Source: Strix aluco | Taxonomy: Eukaryota; Chordata; Aves; Strigiformes; Strigidae | Reading direction: 5' to 3' | DNA length: 64,000 nucleotides | NCBI RefSeq assembly: GCF_031877795.1 | Contig: NC_133948.1 | Coordinates: 14,958,948 to 15,022,947, forward strand | Shown: in pieces, positions 1 to 13,700 of the stretch | How the letters are laid out: each line of letters opens with the position of its first letter | How positions within the stretch are numbered: position 1 is the first letter of the stretch | Position numbers and translations under genes: made by a program | The notes under the pieces: model-generated | Databases searched by the model: none | The model's input: only the letters and a program-made list of their open reading frames with translations | Told to the model about the DNA's origin: nothing

Positions 1-2760
1 CCAGATCCTCAGGAGCCTAAGGAGAAAGAGAGGGGACACAATGCCAGGCCCACATCCACGCAGTGCCTGCAGCTAAAAGAAAGCCTCTGGGTTCACCTGA
101 ATGCATGCAAACTCTGGAGTAGGATTTTCTTCCCATGGGCTTAGAGCATCCCAGGAGTGTCACAACACGGCAGCAAGGCGGGAGGCACTGTCCCCTGTAG
201 AGCTGAGCTGGATGCAGACAGAGCTAGTGACTGTGCTGAGGGGCACAGCGAGGGAGGGTGACACAGCACGGAGGAGGACACGGGCCCCAGCTCGTCACTC
301 AGAGGGGCAACAGGGCCCTGACCTTGCTACCCCTTGCCACAGCCAAGCCACGGTGTCCCAGGCAGCCTTGCCCTCTCCCCTCACACCAGGCATTGGTGGG
401 GGCCTGGCACGCGAGGTCTGCTCCCCACTGGCACGTCCTGAGCTCCTGGTTCGTTTTGGTGGTGTCCTGGGACCCCTCTTCCCGCTGGAGGTCCCCAAGG
501 GGGTTCACTCACCTGTCATCCGCCACTGTGGCCAGGTAGAGGCCCTCAGGAGAGAAGCAGACGGAGCGCAGGGAGCTGGTGTGGACTTCGCTGCTGTAGT
601 CCACCACTGAGTGCAAGGGGACGTGGCTGCGGGTGGGGAGAACAAGCCCAGCATCAGCCCCAGGCTGCCATGAGCCCCATCCCCAGTGCTCCGGGGCTGG
701 CAGAGGGGCCAAACCCAGCAAGTCAGAGCCCCCCATCAGCCACTGGAGACAGGGGAGAGGTGGTGGCCATGCCCAGCTAGGAGGGAAGGCCACATTCAGC
801 CCTAACAAACCCCCACAGCATTGTCCTGCCCCCCTTCCACAGTCCCCCACTGGCCCGCCGGCCCCGTACCGCAGCGTCCTCAGCTGCTCGCCAGTGTAGG
901 GGTCCCACATGATGACGCAGGCGTCGTAGGAGGCGGTGACGAGGAGTGCCGAGTCCGGCGAGAAATCACACGACACCACGCTGCTCTGATGCCCCTCCAG
1001 CCTCCGGATGAGGGTGTAGGACCGCATGCTCCACAGCAGTGCCTGCAGGACAGGGGCAGGGTCCGAGGCTGGGAGCATCCCTGGCGGGGGGGGAATGGAG
1101 GAGAAGCATCTCCCCCTTGGGGTTTAAGGCACTGGTCCCAGCTCCTCCCCACAGAACCAGAACAGCCGAGGAGCCAGGGTGGCTCCGACCTGGCCCCTTC
1201 TCATAGGGGAACTTCTTGCATGGGGTGGGGGGGGACACGGAGGGTGGAGGGAAGCACTGGACACAGGGTATCTCCCATCCCGCAGGACTCACCGACTTCT
1301 CTCCGGCCGCAGAGCAGAGCATGCTGCAGTCTGGGGAGATGGAGCAGCAATAGACCCACTGCACGTGGCCCGACAGCACCTGGACCTGCCGCCCTGGGGA
1401 CGGCAGACGCGCGAGTCACGAGAGAGGAGCACGAGAGGCAGCGCTGGGCCCTGCCCCTGCTCTCCCCTCCCTTTCCCAAGAGGGAATGCACATGGGGCTG
1501 GGGGGTTCCCCTGGGCAGATCCCAAGCTCTGTCTACTTGCAACCCCTTCCCGCATGTCCCAGGCCCTACTGGAAGGGGACAGTTCTGCTCCGTAATGCAG
1601 GACTCTCCCCTTCTGCCTTGAATACTGTCCCCAAAGATTCTCTCCCACCATCTCCCCTGCCAAGGTGGGTTTCTTCCCACTTCCCCGCAGCAGAGCCCAG
1701 CCTCAGCCAGGGGTGACCTAACACCAAGGACCTCCCCGTGCGCTCCTACCGTCTCTGCTCAGGTCCCAAACGCGCAAAGTCTTGTCCCGTGAGGCTGACA
1801 CAAGGATGAGGCTTCCATTAGGAGCGAAGCTCAGGTCTCTCACAACATCCTGGTGCCCCAAGAGGCTGAAGAGGAGGTGTCCTGTGCAGAAGAGCCACAC
1901 TCAGCACAGTCCCTCCACGGGGAACGAGGCAGTGCCCCTCACAGGCAGGCAGCCCCGCTTGGGACAGGGCAGGGGCTCCCGCTCACCCTGGGGAAGTATT
2001 TGGGGAAGGATGGAGATGGGATCCCCCTCCAAGGGGGAGCAAGAGGAGAGTCACCAGCCTGCAGCCATGCCTGCTGCTCACCTGTCTGCACCTCCCAGAC
2101 CTTGATCTGCCCGTCGTTGAGCCCGGTGGCCAGGATCAGGCAGGGAAGCCCCACGGCGCAGGCAGGCTCCGTCTCCCCGGCCTCTGCTGCCGGCCAGGCG
2201 CTGAAGGCCAAGCCCCACACGATCTGGCCGCACTCCAGCGTCTTCTCCTTGGCCGCCCCTCGGCTCCTCGCCTCTGCTTTGCCGCCGCGGCTCTTGCGCT
2301 CTGAGGTTTTGCAGGTGCTGGGAGAAAGCAGGGATGGACATTTAACCGCCGGGGCCCCCCAGGATCCCCGCACCCCGGCTCTGTGCACCCCCCGCCTCGA
2401 TGCAGCCCCCCCCCCAGTACTCACAGCTCGGCCTCCTCCAGGGGCCAGGGGATCAGCTTGACCACGCAGTGCCCCTGCGACCAGGCGAACCAGGCGCCGT
2501 CGGGGGAGAAGGCCACGCTCCATGTCTCGCAGCTGGATTTCCAGTCGTAGCGCTGGGGCCGGCCCGGCTTCAGCTCCGCCAGCAGCACCGGCTCCTCTGC
2601 GCGGCGGCACGGCCACGTTACCCCCCGGCCGCGGCCTCCCCGCGCTCCTCCCGCACCCTCGGGGCCCGGCGCGGGGGTTCCCGCTCCCCCCGGCCCTCAG
2701 CGAGGCCGCCCCGGAGCCCGCCGCCGCTCGCCGCCCCGCCTCACCTCCGCTCGCCTTCAT
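1..2760 (-). CDS. WSB2: WSB2, WD repeat and SOCS box protein 2 (3' part off the window)
   Basis: Substrate-recognition subunit of a cullin-RING ubiquitin ligase (known for the family): WD repeats bind substrate and a C-terminal SOCS box binds Elongin B/C. Coding exons in transcript order: 2745-2760, 2425-2596, 2082-2317, 1750-1881, 1293-1393, 870-1042, 513-626 and 1-16 (exon 8 runs off the edge). The joins stay in frame for 320 codons. Every visible donor is GT and every acceptor AG. Visible features are an N-terminal block (LLAELKPGRPQRYDWKSS), a basic linker, then WD blades such as GHQDVVRDLSF, SASRDKTLRVWDL, GHVQWVYCCSISPDCS, GHQSSVVSCDFSPDS and SSLRSVCFSPEGLYLATVAD. Exon 8 begins with the residues LLRIW expected of WSB2. 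The SOCS box is not in the window. The ATG at 2760 is inferred: it gives a short MKASGE leader in a CpG-rich region. The gene is head-to-head with RASAL1. Paralogue WSB1 is less likely given the N-terminus and the LWSMRSYT segment. Confidence 0.93.
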
Positions 2761-3330
2761 GGCGGCTCCGCGGCCCGGCCCCGCCGCCTCCGCCCGGCCA
2801 CGGCAAAGCCCCGCCGGGCCGGGCGCGGCCTCCGCGGGCCCAGGCCCAGGCCCAGGCCCAGGGTGGCGGCGGCGCGCTGAGGGCGGCCCCGCTGCCTCCT
2901 CCTCCGCCTCCTCCTCCTCCTCCGCCGGCACCGCCCCGCCGGGGCCTGCGCCTGGGCAACGGCAGCCGCGGGCCGGGGGGGGCCGGGGGTGGCTGCACCC
3001 CCCCCCCCCCGACACCCGCCCGGGCCCCCCGGGTCAGCGGCAGCGGAGGGGGGGGAGCAGAGCGCGGACCCCCGCGCAGGAGGAGCGGCGGCACCGCCTC
3101 AGCGTCCCCGCCGGGCCGGGGGCTCCCCCCGCCCCGGGGTTCTGCCGCGCCCCGAGCCCGGGGGTGGGGTGCGGGCACAGCGCACCCGGGGAACTGGTCG
3201 GACGGCAAACAGAGCGCCGAGCGGTGCCGAGGGCTCCCCCCGGGGACAACCTTGGTCCCCCGCCCCGCCCGGTGCGCGGGGGCTGGCGGCAGCGGGGCAC
3301 CGAGAGCGCCCGGTGCAGCACCCGCAGCCC
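2640..3330. promoter_or_regulatory. CpG-rich WSB2 promoter / 5' region
   Basis: Very GC-rich, CpG-dense DNA starts just before the WSB2 start codon and continues upstream (to the right) for about 600 bp. It includes GGCGG and CCGCCC boxes and a CTCCTCCTC tract near 2895. No TATA box is evident. I infer the WSB2 promoter CpG island, which could also act toward RASAL1. The transcription start is not defined by the sequence. Confidence 0.5.
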
Positions 3331-3339
3331 CCCGTTTGC

Positions 3340-4010
3340 AGCCCAGCACAGGCACCCGGGGACCCAGCACCCACACGGGGACACCCCCGGCACTGACCCC
3401 CCCTCCGGGGACCCAGCACCCACACGGGGACACCCCCGGCACTGACCCCCTCCGGGGACCCAGCACCCACACGGGGACACCCCCGGCACTGATCTCCCAG
3501 GGACCCAGCACCTGCACGTTGACAACCCTGTGGCTGTGACCCCCCCCAAGAACCCCACACCCACACAGTGACCTCCCCTGCCAGCAGCACCTCAAGGACC
3601 CAGCACCCACACCCTGACACCCTCCTGGCTGTGCCCCCCCTCAGGGACCCAGCAGAGGCACCCCAAGAACCCAGCACCGATACAGTGATCCCCCCCGACA
3701 GCTGCACCCCAGTGACCCCCCCAGCAGCAGCACCCCAAGGACCCCGCACCCACTCGGTGACACCCCGCTGGCAGTGGCACCCCCAGGGACCCAACACCCA
3801 CACGGTGACGCCCCCCAGCAGTGGCACCCCAGGAACCCAGCACCCACCTGCTGATCCCTCCCAGCAGCAGCACCCAAGGACCCCGCACCCACTCGGTGAC
3901 ACCCCCCAGCAGTGGCACCCCAGGAACCCAGCACCCACCTGCTGATCCCTCCCAGCAGCAGCACCCCAAGGACCCCGCACCCACTCGGTGACGCCTGCTC
4001 TGGCAATACC
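3340..4010. repeat. C-rich minisatellite between WSB2 and RASAL1
   Basis: A tandem array begins with ~53-bp units containing GGGGACCCAGCACCCACACG followed by a CCCCCGGCACTGA segment (clear copies near 3357, 3410 and 3463). It decays rightward into variant units built on CCCAGCACCCAC and CCCAGCAGCAG to about 4000. Open frames across it on both strands come from the repeat and are not genes. Confidence 0.85.
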
Positions 4011-5025
4011 CACCGTGAGTCACTGCAGCAGACATCTGGCCAGCCCACCCCCGCACCCCCCTGAATTCGCCATCCCTCCAGCCCCCCCAATGCCCCTCAC
4101 TGTGCCTGGCGGGGGGGGGGGCCACACCAGGGCAGCAGAACCCCCCCCCAGCGTTCGTCTCCCTCCATCCCTCCCCACCGGCCCCCAGTGCAGAGAAAGT
4201 GGGGCGCAAGGAGCGTGGGGATCCGCGGAGCATCGTGGTGCTGCACCTGCAGGCACCCTGGAATCTGCTGGAGTCTCCCCGGGCTGGCTCAGCATGTCCC
4301 CTGCAAGGGCAGGGGGTACCCAGGGTGGGGGGAAGGTCCCATGGGGGTCTTGGGGACCGTCGTGCCAGCAGCCCCCCAAGCAGGCTGCTTCCTCCGCTTC
4401 ATCCCCACCCCGAGACCAATGCTCACCCCAGCTTTCCCATGGCACCCGCCGCCACTTTGGGGTACAGGCAGAGCCCCTCCAGCCTGGGGACAGTCCCTTG
4501 TGCTGCCCAGCTGTGATGGGACAGAAGCTGCCCCCCCCCATCCCCCAAGGGACCAGTGCTCTGTGATGGTTCTGTGCCTCAGTTTCCCCATGGCTAGAAC
4601 AGGGGGGGCTTTACCCACGCTGGCGGTTGCTGGTACACAGGGGGACCCCCACGGTGAGTTCCTGGTAAGCGGCAACCTGTGGCTGCCGGCATATGCCACT
4701 CGTCTGCTGGGCCGGTGGACACGAGGCCAGCCCACCCGAGCTCGCCAGCCCACCCGAGCTCGCCCCGCCGCCGCGTGCCCGCGCGCTCCGGCTCGCTTGC
4801 TCTCGCCCGCTGCACCGGCGCAGGTGGGGAGCGAAGCAGCGAGAAAAACAACCGAGAAGAGGAAAAAGGAAGAAGCGACAGCGAGAAGCGGTTGAGGAGG
4901 AGGAGGAGGAGGAGGAGGCTGGTGCTGGCAGCCCCACTGGCAGGGTAGGGGGGCTCAGGGCACCCCAGGAGCACCCGCCGCAGCCCCCCATGGACTCCTA
5001 GGCGCCCGCCCCGAAGTTCGCCGGC
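4011..5025 (+). promoter_or_regulatory. RASAL1 upstream region with minimal uORF
   Basis: About 1 kb of non-coding DNA before the RASAL1 start codon. It holds an 18-bp direct duplication at 4726-4761 (each copy ends in GAGCTC), a purine-rich (GAG)n stretch at about 4895-4918 and a three-codon upstream ORF (ATG GAC TCC TAG) at 4990-5001, 25 bases before the main ATG. If transcription starts upstream of 4990, scanning ribosomes meet this uORF first. Promoter and transcription start are inferred from position only. Confidence 0.4.
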
Positions 5026-7665
5026 ATGGCCAAAACCACCTCACTGCACTGCCGGGTGGTGGAGGGGAAGGACCTGCCCGCCAAGGACGTGTGAGTGGCT
5101 CGGGGGGCTCTCGGCACCCCAATTTCCTCTGGCCCCCCACCCTGGGAGATGTGGCGGGGGGGGGGGTGCTGGGAGCGCTGGGTGCTCTGCTCTCCCTGCG
5201 GTTTTGGGGGTCCCTGTTTGTACCCATGCTAGCAGGGACCCATTACCCCAAAGAGGGGAACTGGGGGTGGCAGGGGGCTGCCAGCCCCCTCAGCCCGCCC
5301 CCCCGCCAGAGGTGTATGAGCCCCCCAACCCCTTGAACATCCCTTTGCTGCCCCCCAGCAGGGTGGGCGCACACCCCAAGGGTGCGGGTAGCACTGGGGG
5401 GGCACAGCCCCCTGCACCCCCACTTACCTGTTAGGCATCTGTGCCCTTGGCGGGGGGGGGGGGGGGGGGGGGCAGGCAGGGAGACCCCCCTGCCTGCTCC
5501 TGCCCTGTGGCTACGCCTTGGCAGAGCTGGCAGCGCCAGGCTCCTCCGGATGTGCCAGCCTGGCACCGCCGGCCGCTCCCAGGGCCGGGCAGCCGGGGAC
5601 GGCTGCGGACTGTGGGGCCTCCCTGCCTCAGTTTCCCCACCCGGCAGGAGTCCTGGTGCTGTGCTGGGTGCCCTGCTCGGGGGGCGTCTGGGCACAACAG
5701 GGCGATCCAGGCCCACCAGCACAAGCATGAGGTGCCCAGTGCCGCTCCCAGCCCCCCCAAACCCAGCTTGGGCTGTCCTGGGGCCACGGAGGGGCTCAGG
5801 GTGACCTGCTCTTGTCCGGGCTCTCGAGGGGGTCCGGAGCTGCCAACCCCACAGCGCGCTGCCGAGGTTTGTCTGCTTGTCCCTGCCGGACCGACTGGCT
5901 GGGCCGTGGGTTTTGCTCTGCCGAGAGGTGCTGAGATACCCCTGGGAATTAAACAAGCTGTTCGTTAGCCAGCATGCAACATCGCCCGCTGAGCCCGCAG
6001 CCCCACCTGGGACCTTCCCATCCCACAGCCCGTGGCTGGCGTGGAGGCTGGGGTCACCTCCCTCACCCCACTCGGGATCTGGCTCCTTGCTCCAGGAGCT
6101 GGGGATTTGGGGTTCTGGCATCGCCCCAGGCACCCTGTCCCAGGGTTGGCAGCCCTGGGTGCGGGTCCAGGCACTGTCAATGAGCGGGGAAGGGGCTTTG
6201 GTGGAAGAGCCCCGGATCCAGCCCTCGTCCCCTCCATCCCCTCCTCCCTGCGGAAGGGGTTAAACCCGGGAAGGGCCCTGGGCCAGGCTGGTGTCACCCT
6301 GACACACCACAGAAGCTCCAGCTCGGCTTCGCTGCGACACGCCGGTACCCACGGGTGGGGGGACGCAGGGCGATGGCTCGGGGTGACCTGCAGAGGGTCC
6401 CCCAGCTCAAGGAGCGCTGGGAAAAGGTGGTGTCCCCATCCCAGTGGGGCCAGGCTGAGACCGAGCAACTCATCTCACCCCCTGGGGCTGGTGCTTCACC
6501 CGTGGGGTTTGAAGCGCTGCTCAGATCCAGCCCCCTGAGCCCCCCCAGCAGCAGCCTCCGAGGACATGTGGGACCCCCAGGTGAGGGGCTGACCCTGCAC
6601 CCATGTCCCCCACCCAGATCTGGCTCCAGTGATCCCTACTGCGTGGTCAAGGTGGACAACGAGGTGGTGGCCAGGTATGGGGGACACCGTGTCACCCTGG
6701 GGAGGGGACGCACAGGGATGGGCGCTCTCCGTGGGGGTGCAGCCACCTCTCCTGTCACCGGCAGGACGGCCACGGTGTGGAAGAGCCTGAACCCTTTTTG
6801 GGGCGAAGAATACACCCTGCGCCTGCCCCGCGGCTTCCGCAGCCTCACTGTCTACGTGCTGGATGAAGACACCATTGGGTAGGGGGGACAACGGGGGCAC
6901 GGGTGGGCACTGAGGAGCCCCCCCCCGAGAGGTGACATGTCCCCGTTGGTGGCTTCAGCACCCACCGTGTCTCTGCCCTTACAGGCAGGACGACGTTATT
7001 GGCAAGGTCTCGCTTAGCCGCCAGCAGATCTCGGCTGAGCCGCGGGGTGAGTGGGGGGCACGGCGGGGGGTTGGGTGGGGGGCAGTGGGGCCCATCCTGG
7101 CACCATGGGGTGCCCACCCCGTCCCCCTCGGCAGGTGTCGACAGCTGGCTCAGCCTGGCACCCGTGGACCCTGACGAGGAGGTGCAGGGCGAGATCCACC
7201 TGGAGCTGCAGGTCCCCAAGCAGGGCCACCCACGGGTGCTGCGCTGCCACCTCATCGAGGCCAGGTAGCGGGGGCTGGCAGGGTGACCACCCCTGGGGTC
7301 TTATTTTCAGCTGGGGGGGTCTAGACAGTGGGAGAAGGGGATGTGACAGCGATAGTGGTGACATGGGGCTCATCCTCCCCCTTGGCACTGTAAAGGCCCT
7401 GGCTGTGTCCTGCTTGGGGACACTGAAGATGCCGACCTGCGTGTCACAATGCTGTGGGGTCTCAGCAGGGAATGAGCTGCCTCAGACACTCCAGCCCTGC
7501 TCGGGGATGGGCACAGGGTGACAAGGGCCAGAGCTGGGTGGCCCAGAGGGCCATGGGGTACATGGGGATGGTCCCCATCAGACCAGCTGGCTGTTGCACC
7601 AGGTTTCTCCCCTTTAGCTTCAGAATTGGGGGAAACTGAGGCACGGCCCAGGCTGCCGCGTGTTC

Positions 7666-7696
<31 letters not shown>

Positions 7697-7728
7697 CATG
7701 TGCGTGTGTGTGCGCGTGTGTGTGTGCG

Positions 7729-7769
<41 letters not shown>

Positions 7770-10700
7770 CCACACACGCGGCTGCCAGACAGCAGGCTGC
7801 TGGCAGCGGAGCAGGCAGCAGAGGCAGCATCCCACTGCCATGGCAACTGAAGCGAGTACCAAGGCAACGGGATGGCCTTGGGGACAGCCAGAAGGGACAG
7901 CAGAGCCCCCCCCCCCCCCATTTGTGCCATTTGGCCCCCAGGGACCGGAGGAGGAAGGGGTTCAGGGCAGGAGCGCTGGGGGAATGGGGACCCCACTCTC
8001 ACCAGTATCCCCCCGGCACCTGCTGACTGCCCCACGGGTGCCTGGTGTGCACGGGCGAGCTGGGGGAAAGGGGGGACATGGGGGTGCAGAGACCATGCTG
8101 GCAGGGATGGGCCCCCTGCCCTCTGCACCCTCACTGACCCCCACCTCCCCACAGGGACCTGGCCCCCCGGGACCTCTCAGGCACCTCGGACCCCTTCGCC
8201 CGGGTGTCATGCTGCGGGCACACATTGGAGACGGCCGTGAGTCAGGGTGCTGGGTGCTGGGACCCAGAGGCTCGGGCACCTCGTGCCCCACAGCCACTGG
8301 TCCCTGTCCCTGGCAGGTGATTAAGAAAACCCGTTTCCCACACTGGGATGAGGTGCTGGAGTTCAAGCTGGCGGAGGGCGAGCTTGGGGAGGCCGTGCTG
8401 AGCGTGGAGGTGTGGGACTGGGACATCGTGGGCAAGAACGACTTCCTGGGACGGGTGAGGACCTTGGGGTACACTGGCATGGGGCAGGGTCCCGGGGGCA
8501 CCTCCACACCCCCAGCCCCTTCCTGTGCTTGGGGTCTGTGTGATCACAGGCTATGGGGGAGGAGGCAGGGGTACATGCACCCGCTGAGCCCAGGGCACTG
8601 CTGCATCCAGACCCCCTGCATGTCCTGCGCTCTCCCCTGGGGGGGGTCCCCACTGGCAGGGAAAGCGGGGTGCAGCACAGGGTACTTGCATGTGCCTCCC
8701 CCCCCGCCAACTCAGACCCTGCCCCTGGCCCCCAGGTCGAGTTCCCCCTGGAAACCATCTGCAGGGACCCCACCAAGGGCTGGTTCCAGCTCCTGCCCTT
8801 CCCCAGCACCGCCGAGGACCACGGGTGAGTGCAGGCAGCAGGGCCAGGCATCTGCCTGCACCCTGCATGAGCAGCTCCGCAGGGCGGCTGTGCCCAGGGT
8901 GTCACAGGGTGGCCACCCCATCCCGGCCAGGAAGGGGCCGGGATGCTGGAGGGTGGGGGGTGCAGGATCTGTGTCGTTGCAGGGGGCAGCTGGGTGCCCT
9001 GCGGCTGGCGGTGCGGCTGGTGGAGGACACGGTCCTGCCCGGCCCCTACTACCAGCCCCTCATCCAGCTCCTCACCGAGCCCATCCTCTGCCCCGGCCAG
9101 GTGGGTGCTGTGGGATGGGGGGACCCTCAGGGGTGGCCAAGGACCACCCCGGTGCAGGGGCCTTACCGTGCCCACCCTGCCCTCCCCACAGCCCCCTGCC
9201 GGCACGGCCCTGGCTGTCCTGGAGGAGGTGACCTCGGGGGAGAGCCGGCAGGATGTGGCCACCAAGCTGGTGAAGATCTTCTTGAGGCAGGGGCTGGCTG
9301 TGCCCCTCCTGGACTATCTCACCACTCGCGAGCTGGCCAAGACCAGTAAGTGCCAGAGCCAGGGGCACCACCTGCAGCCCCCCAGTCAGGAAACTGGGTT
9401 GCCAGGGTCCCCCCAGCCCCCTGTGGGGAAAAGATGGAGCCACTAAGGGGGAGGCAGGAAAGGTGCCACTTGTCCCCAGGGTCGGGCACACCAGGGACAG
9501 CTGGGGTGTTGCCTCGCCATAGCCTCTGCCCTCTTCCAGCGGACCCCAACACCCTCTTCCGCTCCAACTCGCTGGCCTCCAAGTCCGTGGAGCAGTTTAT
9601 GAAGGTGAGCGTGGGAGGGGACACCAGCCAGGTCCCCACTGTGCCCTCCCGTGATGGCATCGGGGCACAGAGCCGGGTTCTGTCCCAACAGGGCATCTGA
9701 GGGCAGTTTGGGGACAATGACAGTGACTTCCCATCCCTTGCAGGTGGTGGGGCTGCCCTACCTGCACGAGGTCCTGAAGCCCGTGGTGAACCGCATCTTT
9801 GAGGAGAAGAAGTACGTGGAGCTGGACCCTGGCAAGATGGAGCTGAGCCGCAGCAGGCAAGTGTGGGGGGATGGCTGGGGGGGACACAGTGCCCGGCACG
9901 TCCCAAGCCATCCCCAGCCCAGTGTCCCCTGTGAGAGGGGGGTCACCCATTGCTGCTGAGCCTATGGGTCACCTCAGTGGCTTTTGGCCAGCTCGGGGTG
10001 GCCTGTTCCTGGGCACTGGGTGCCCCCTGACCTGCTGGTGTCCCCGCAGGAGGATCTCCTTCAAGGGGTCCCTGTCGGAGGCGCGGGTGCGGGAGAGCAG
10101 CCTGGAGCTGCTGAAGGGCTACCTGGGGGACATCGTTGATGCCATCGTGGGCTCAGTGGAGAAGTGTCCCCTCATCATGAGGGTGGCCTTCAAGCAGCTC
10201 CGCAGGCGGGTGGAGGAGCGGTTCCCCTCGGCGCAGCACGAGGTGGGACACGCAGTGGGGCTGGGGGTCCACACACCGCCAGGACCACCGCCCCAAGTCC
10301 TGAGCTGTCCCTGTCCCCGTCCCCGGCCAGGAGGTGCGGTACTTCTCCATCAGCGGGTTTCTCTTCCTCCGCTTCTTTGCCCCTGCCGTCCTCACCCCGA
10401 AACTCTTCAGCCTCCGGGAGCAGCACGCCGATCCCCGCACCGGCCGCACGCTCCTGCTGCTCGCCAAGGTGCAGGGAGCCCGGGCAGGGATGGGGACCCT
10501 GGGGAGGGATGGGGAGCCCAGGGAGAGATGGGGACCTTGGGGAGGGCTGGGGGACGCTGGGGAGGGACAGGGGTCTCAATGGGGAGCCCAGGGAGGGCTG
10601 GGGACCCCAGAGAGAGACCCCAGAAAGGATAGAGACTTCAAGGAAGAACCCTATGGAGAGACAGGGACCCGTAAAGGGATGGGGGTGCCAGGGAGGGATG

Positions 10701-13700
10701 GGGACCCCAGAAAGGCAGGGAGACCCTGAGGAGGGGTGGGGACCCAGGGGAAGGAGGGACAGGGAACCTGGGGAGGGACAGTGGCCCCAGGGAATGATGG
10801 GGACCCCAAGGAGGGCAGAGCCCTTCCTCGGCTCCCCCTATGCCACTCGAGGCCAGTCCTGCCTGTCACCAGGCCATGCCACCACACGTCGGGCACAGTT
10901 CAGGAGCTGGCCTGGGGCAGCCAGACCACCCCCTGGGCTTCTCCACTTTCCTCCCCAATTCCCAAGCCCTCGGGGTTCAGGGGAGCAGCCTCCCCACCCC
11001 CCACCCCCCCCAGCCCCCATGCCATGGTGGGGTACAGCAGCGTGAGCCCTTCCCTGCGTGGGGCAGGCCCTGCAGAGCATCGGCAACCTGGGGCTGCAGC
11101 TGGGGCAGGGCAAAGAGCCGTGGATGGCCCCACTGCACGCCGTCCTGCTGCCCAGCGTCACCCGCGTCAAAGCCTTCCTGGATGGCCTGGTTGCAGTGGC
11201 CAGCACCGAAGGTGAGCACCGGGCACCGCGGGGACACGGGGGGGCACCGCTGGTGCTGGGTCCGGCCGTGCCAGCACCCAACATGAAGGGGTATCAGAAA
11301 TTTTGTATCAGCACTAGCGTGGCCAGCAGGGACAGGGAAGGGATCTCACCCCTGGACTCGGCACTGGTGAGGCCGCCCCTCGATGAGTGGGTTCAGTTTT
11401 GGGCCCCTCACTCCAAAAAGGCCATTGAATGACTCGAGCGTGTCCAGAGAAGGGCAACGGAGCTGGTGCAGGGTCTGGAGCACAGGTCTGATGGGGAGCG
11501 GCTGAGGGAACTGGGGGGGTTTAGTCTGGAGAAGAGGAGGCTGAGGGGAGACCTCATGGCCCTCTACAACTCCCTGAAAGGAGGGTGCAGAGAGGGGGGA
11601 TGAGCCTCTTGAGCCAAGGAACCAGCGCCAGGCCAAGAGGGAATGGCCTCAAGCTGCGCCAGGGCAGGGTCAGACTGGCTCTTAGGAAGGATTTCTTTGC
11701 AGAAGGGGTTGTTGGGCGTTGGAATGGGCTGCCCAGGGCAGGGGGGGAGTCCCCATCCCTGGAGGGGTTGAAGAGTCGGGTTGACCCAGCGCTGAGGGAT
11801 CTGGTGGAGTTGAGAACGGTCAGTGTTGGGTTCATGGTTGGACTGGAGGAGCTTCAAGGGCTTTTCCAACCGAGATAATTTTGTGATTCTGTGGGTGGCA
11901 TCATCCCTGCTGTCCCCCACATCCTGGGAGCATCCCCGAGGAGGCGGGGCCCACTCAGTGCTGTGTGGATGCTGCCAGGATGGCCAGGGATGGGCATCCT
12001 CGAGCTGGGGGAGGCAGTGGCACTTGGGTTGACCTTGCTGCCTCCCTGCCCGGCTGTGTCATAGCTGCAGAGGGCGAGGGGTCGGTGCTGCCGGAGCTTT
12101 TCCGCCCCTCGGCCACCATCAAAGAGGGGTACCTGCACACCCGCACAGCGGGGGGGCCCATGCTGCTGCCCCGCTTCGCCTTCAAGAAGAGGTACTTCTG
12201 GCTCAGCACCGAGGCCCTGACCTACTCCAAGTCCCCCGAGTGGCAGGTGGGTGCCGCCCATGACCCCCCCACCCTGTGTGGGGTGCCTGGAGGGAGATGT
12301 AGGTGCAGTGAGATGTGGTGTTTTGGGGTCCCCAGGCGCGCTGCTCCATCCCTGTGCCGCGGATGCGGGCGGTGGAGCGGGTGGACGAGGGCACGTTCCA
12401 GCACCCCCACGTCATGCAGATCGTAGCACAGGATGGCGCCGGGCAGCTCCACACCACCTACATCCAGTGCAAGGTGGGTGCTCCCGCCCTGCCCCAGGCA
12501 CCCTGGGAACCCCCCACCACAGCGCCCCGGGAGCCCTCTCCCTGGCACCCAGCCATGGGGCACCCCCAGGTCCCATGGGGACAATGGGAATGGTCCTGGT
12601 CCCAAATCCAGCTATACCCAGGCACCGGCTGTACTGGGAGCACTGGGGTCCCAACCCTGGCTGTACTGGGATCAGTGGGGTATCCAGCCATATCTGTACT
12701 GGGGTCACTGGGGTACCAGCTTTGGGATACTGGGATCACTGGGGTCCCAGCCCTATTTGCACTGGGGTGACTGGGGTACGCTGGCTCCTGTGGTGCCACC
12801 TCCCCACCAGGTCCTACCTGGGCAGCTTTGCCATCAAACTGTCACTCCCGGTCACCTGGATGGTGCCCACCACCATCCCTGGTGCCCTGGGGACCCCACT
12901 GGCATCACCTGTGCCCACCTCCTCCCTCCTCCTCCTCCTCCCCACCAGCAGTGCCCAGCGCAGGGTGCCCGTGGGTGCCTGGCGGGGTGCCACCCTCCCT
13001 CCCTGTCCCCACAGAGCGCCCAGGAGCTGTGGCAGTGGCTCTGGGCACTGCGGCAGGCCAGCAGTGCCAACGAGGCCATGCTGCCCACTTGCCACCCGGG
13101 CACCTTCCGCGCCGGCCGCTGGACCTGCTGCCTGCAGCCTGCCTGCACCGGTAAGGCCGCCGGCGGGCAGGCCAGGGTGGGGGTTCCCCCTGGGGAGGGG
13201 GTGCGGGGGTTCCCTGGCACCCGCACTGCGGCTGGCTGTCGTTGGCAGCGCCCGGGTGCAGCCGGACCCACAGCACGGTGGCGTTGGGCGAGTGGAGCGA
13301 CCCCCTGGACCCCGCGGCGGCGGCGCAGACCCTCTACGGGCACCTCCGGCGGGCGGGGGCCCAGTTGCGGTGAGGCTGGTGGGGTGGGGTGGGGGGGTCC
13401 CAGGTGGCCGAGGGCAGGGTGGGAGCGTGCTGAGGGTCCCTCTCCCACAGGCCAGCGGGGGCTGAGGGTCCCGAGGGCAGCGCAGCGTCCGAGCCCCCCG
13501 GCACGGGGCAGGCAGGTGTGTGGGGCTGGGGGGTGGTGGGGACCCTGCACCCCGGGGTGCTGCCTGCGGCCTGCGCACACACACTCACGCCTGCCCACGC
13601 GTGCAACGCGCCGGCACGGCCCCACGCCCAGCCGTTACCGGCAGACAGCGCTCCGCCGGGCCCCGCCACCGGGGGACAGCAAATACCCGCGGCCACACGG

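Noticed and set aside
1939-3015. Single 358-codon minus-strand ORF
   Set aside because: It fuses intron, 5' flank and two WSB2 exons read in different frames. Only the exon 3 part matches the protein; the N-terminal half is GC-rich non-coding sequence.
9856-9862. Canonical GT donor at 9861 for RASAL1 exon 12
   Set aside because: It would put the next exon out of frame and lose the conserved RRISFKG join; the GC donor at 9857 keeps both.
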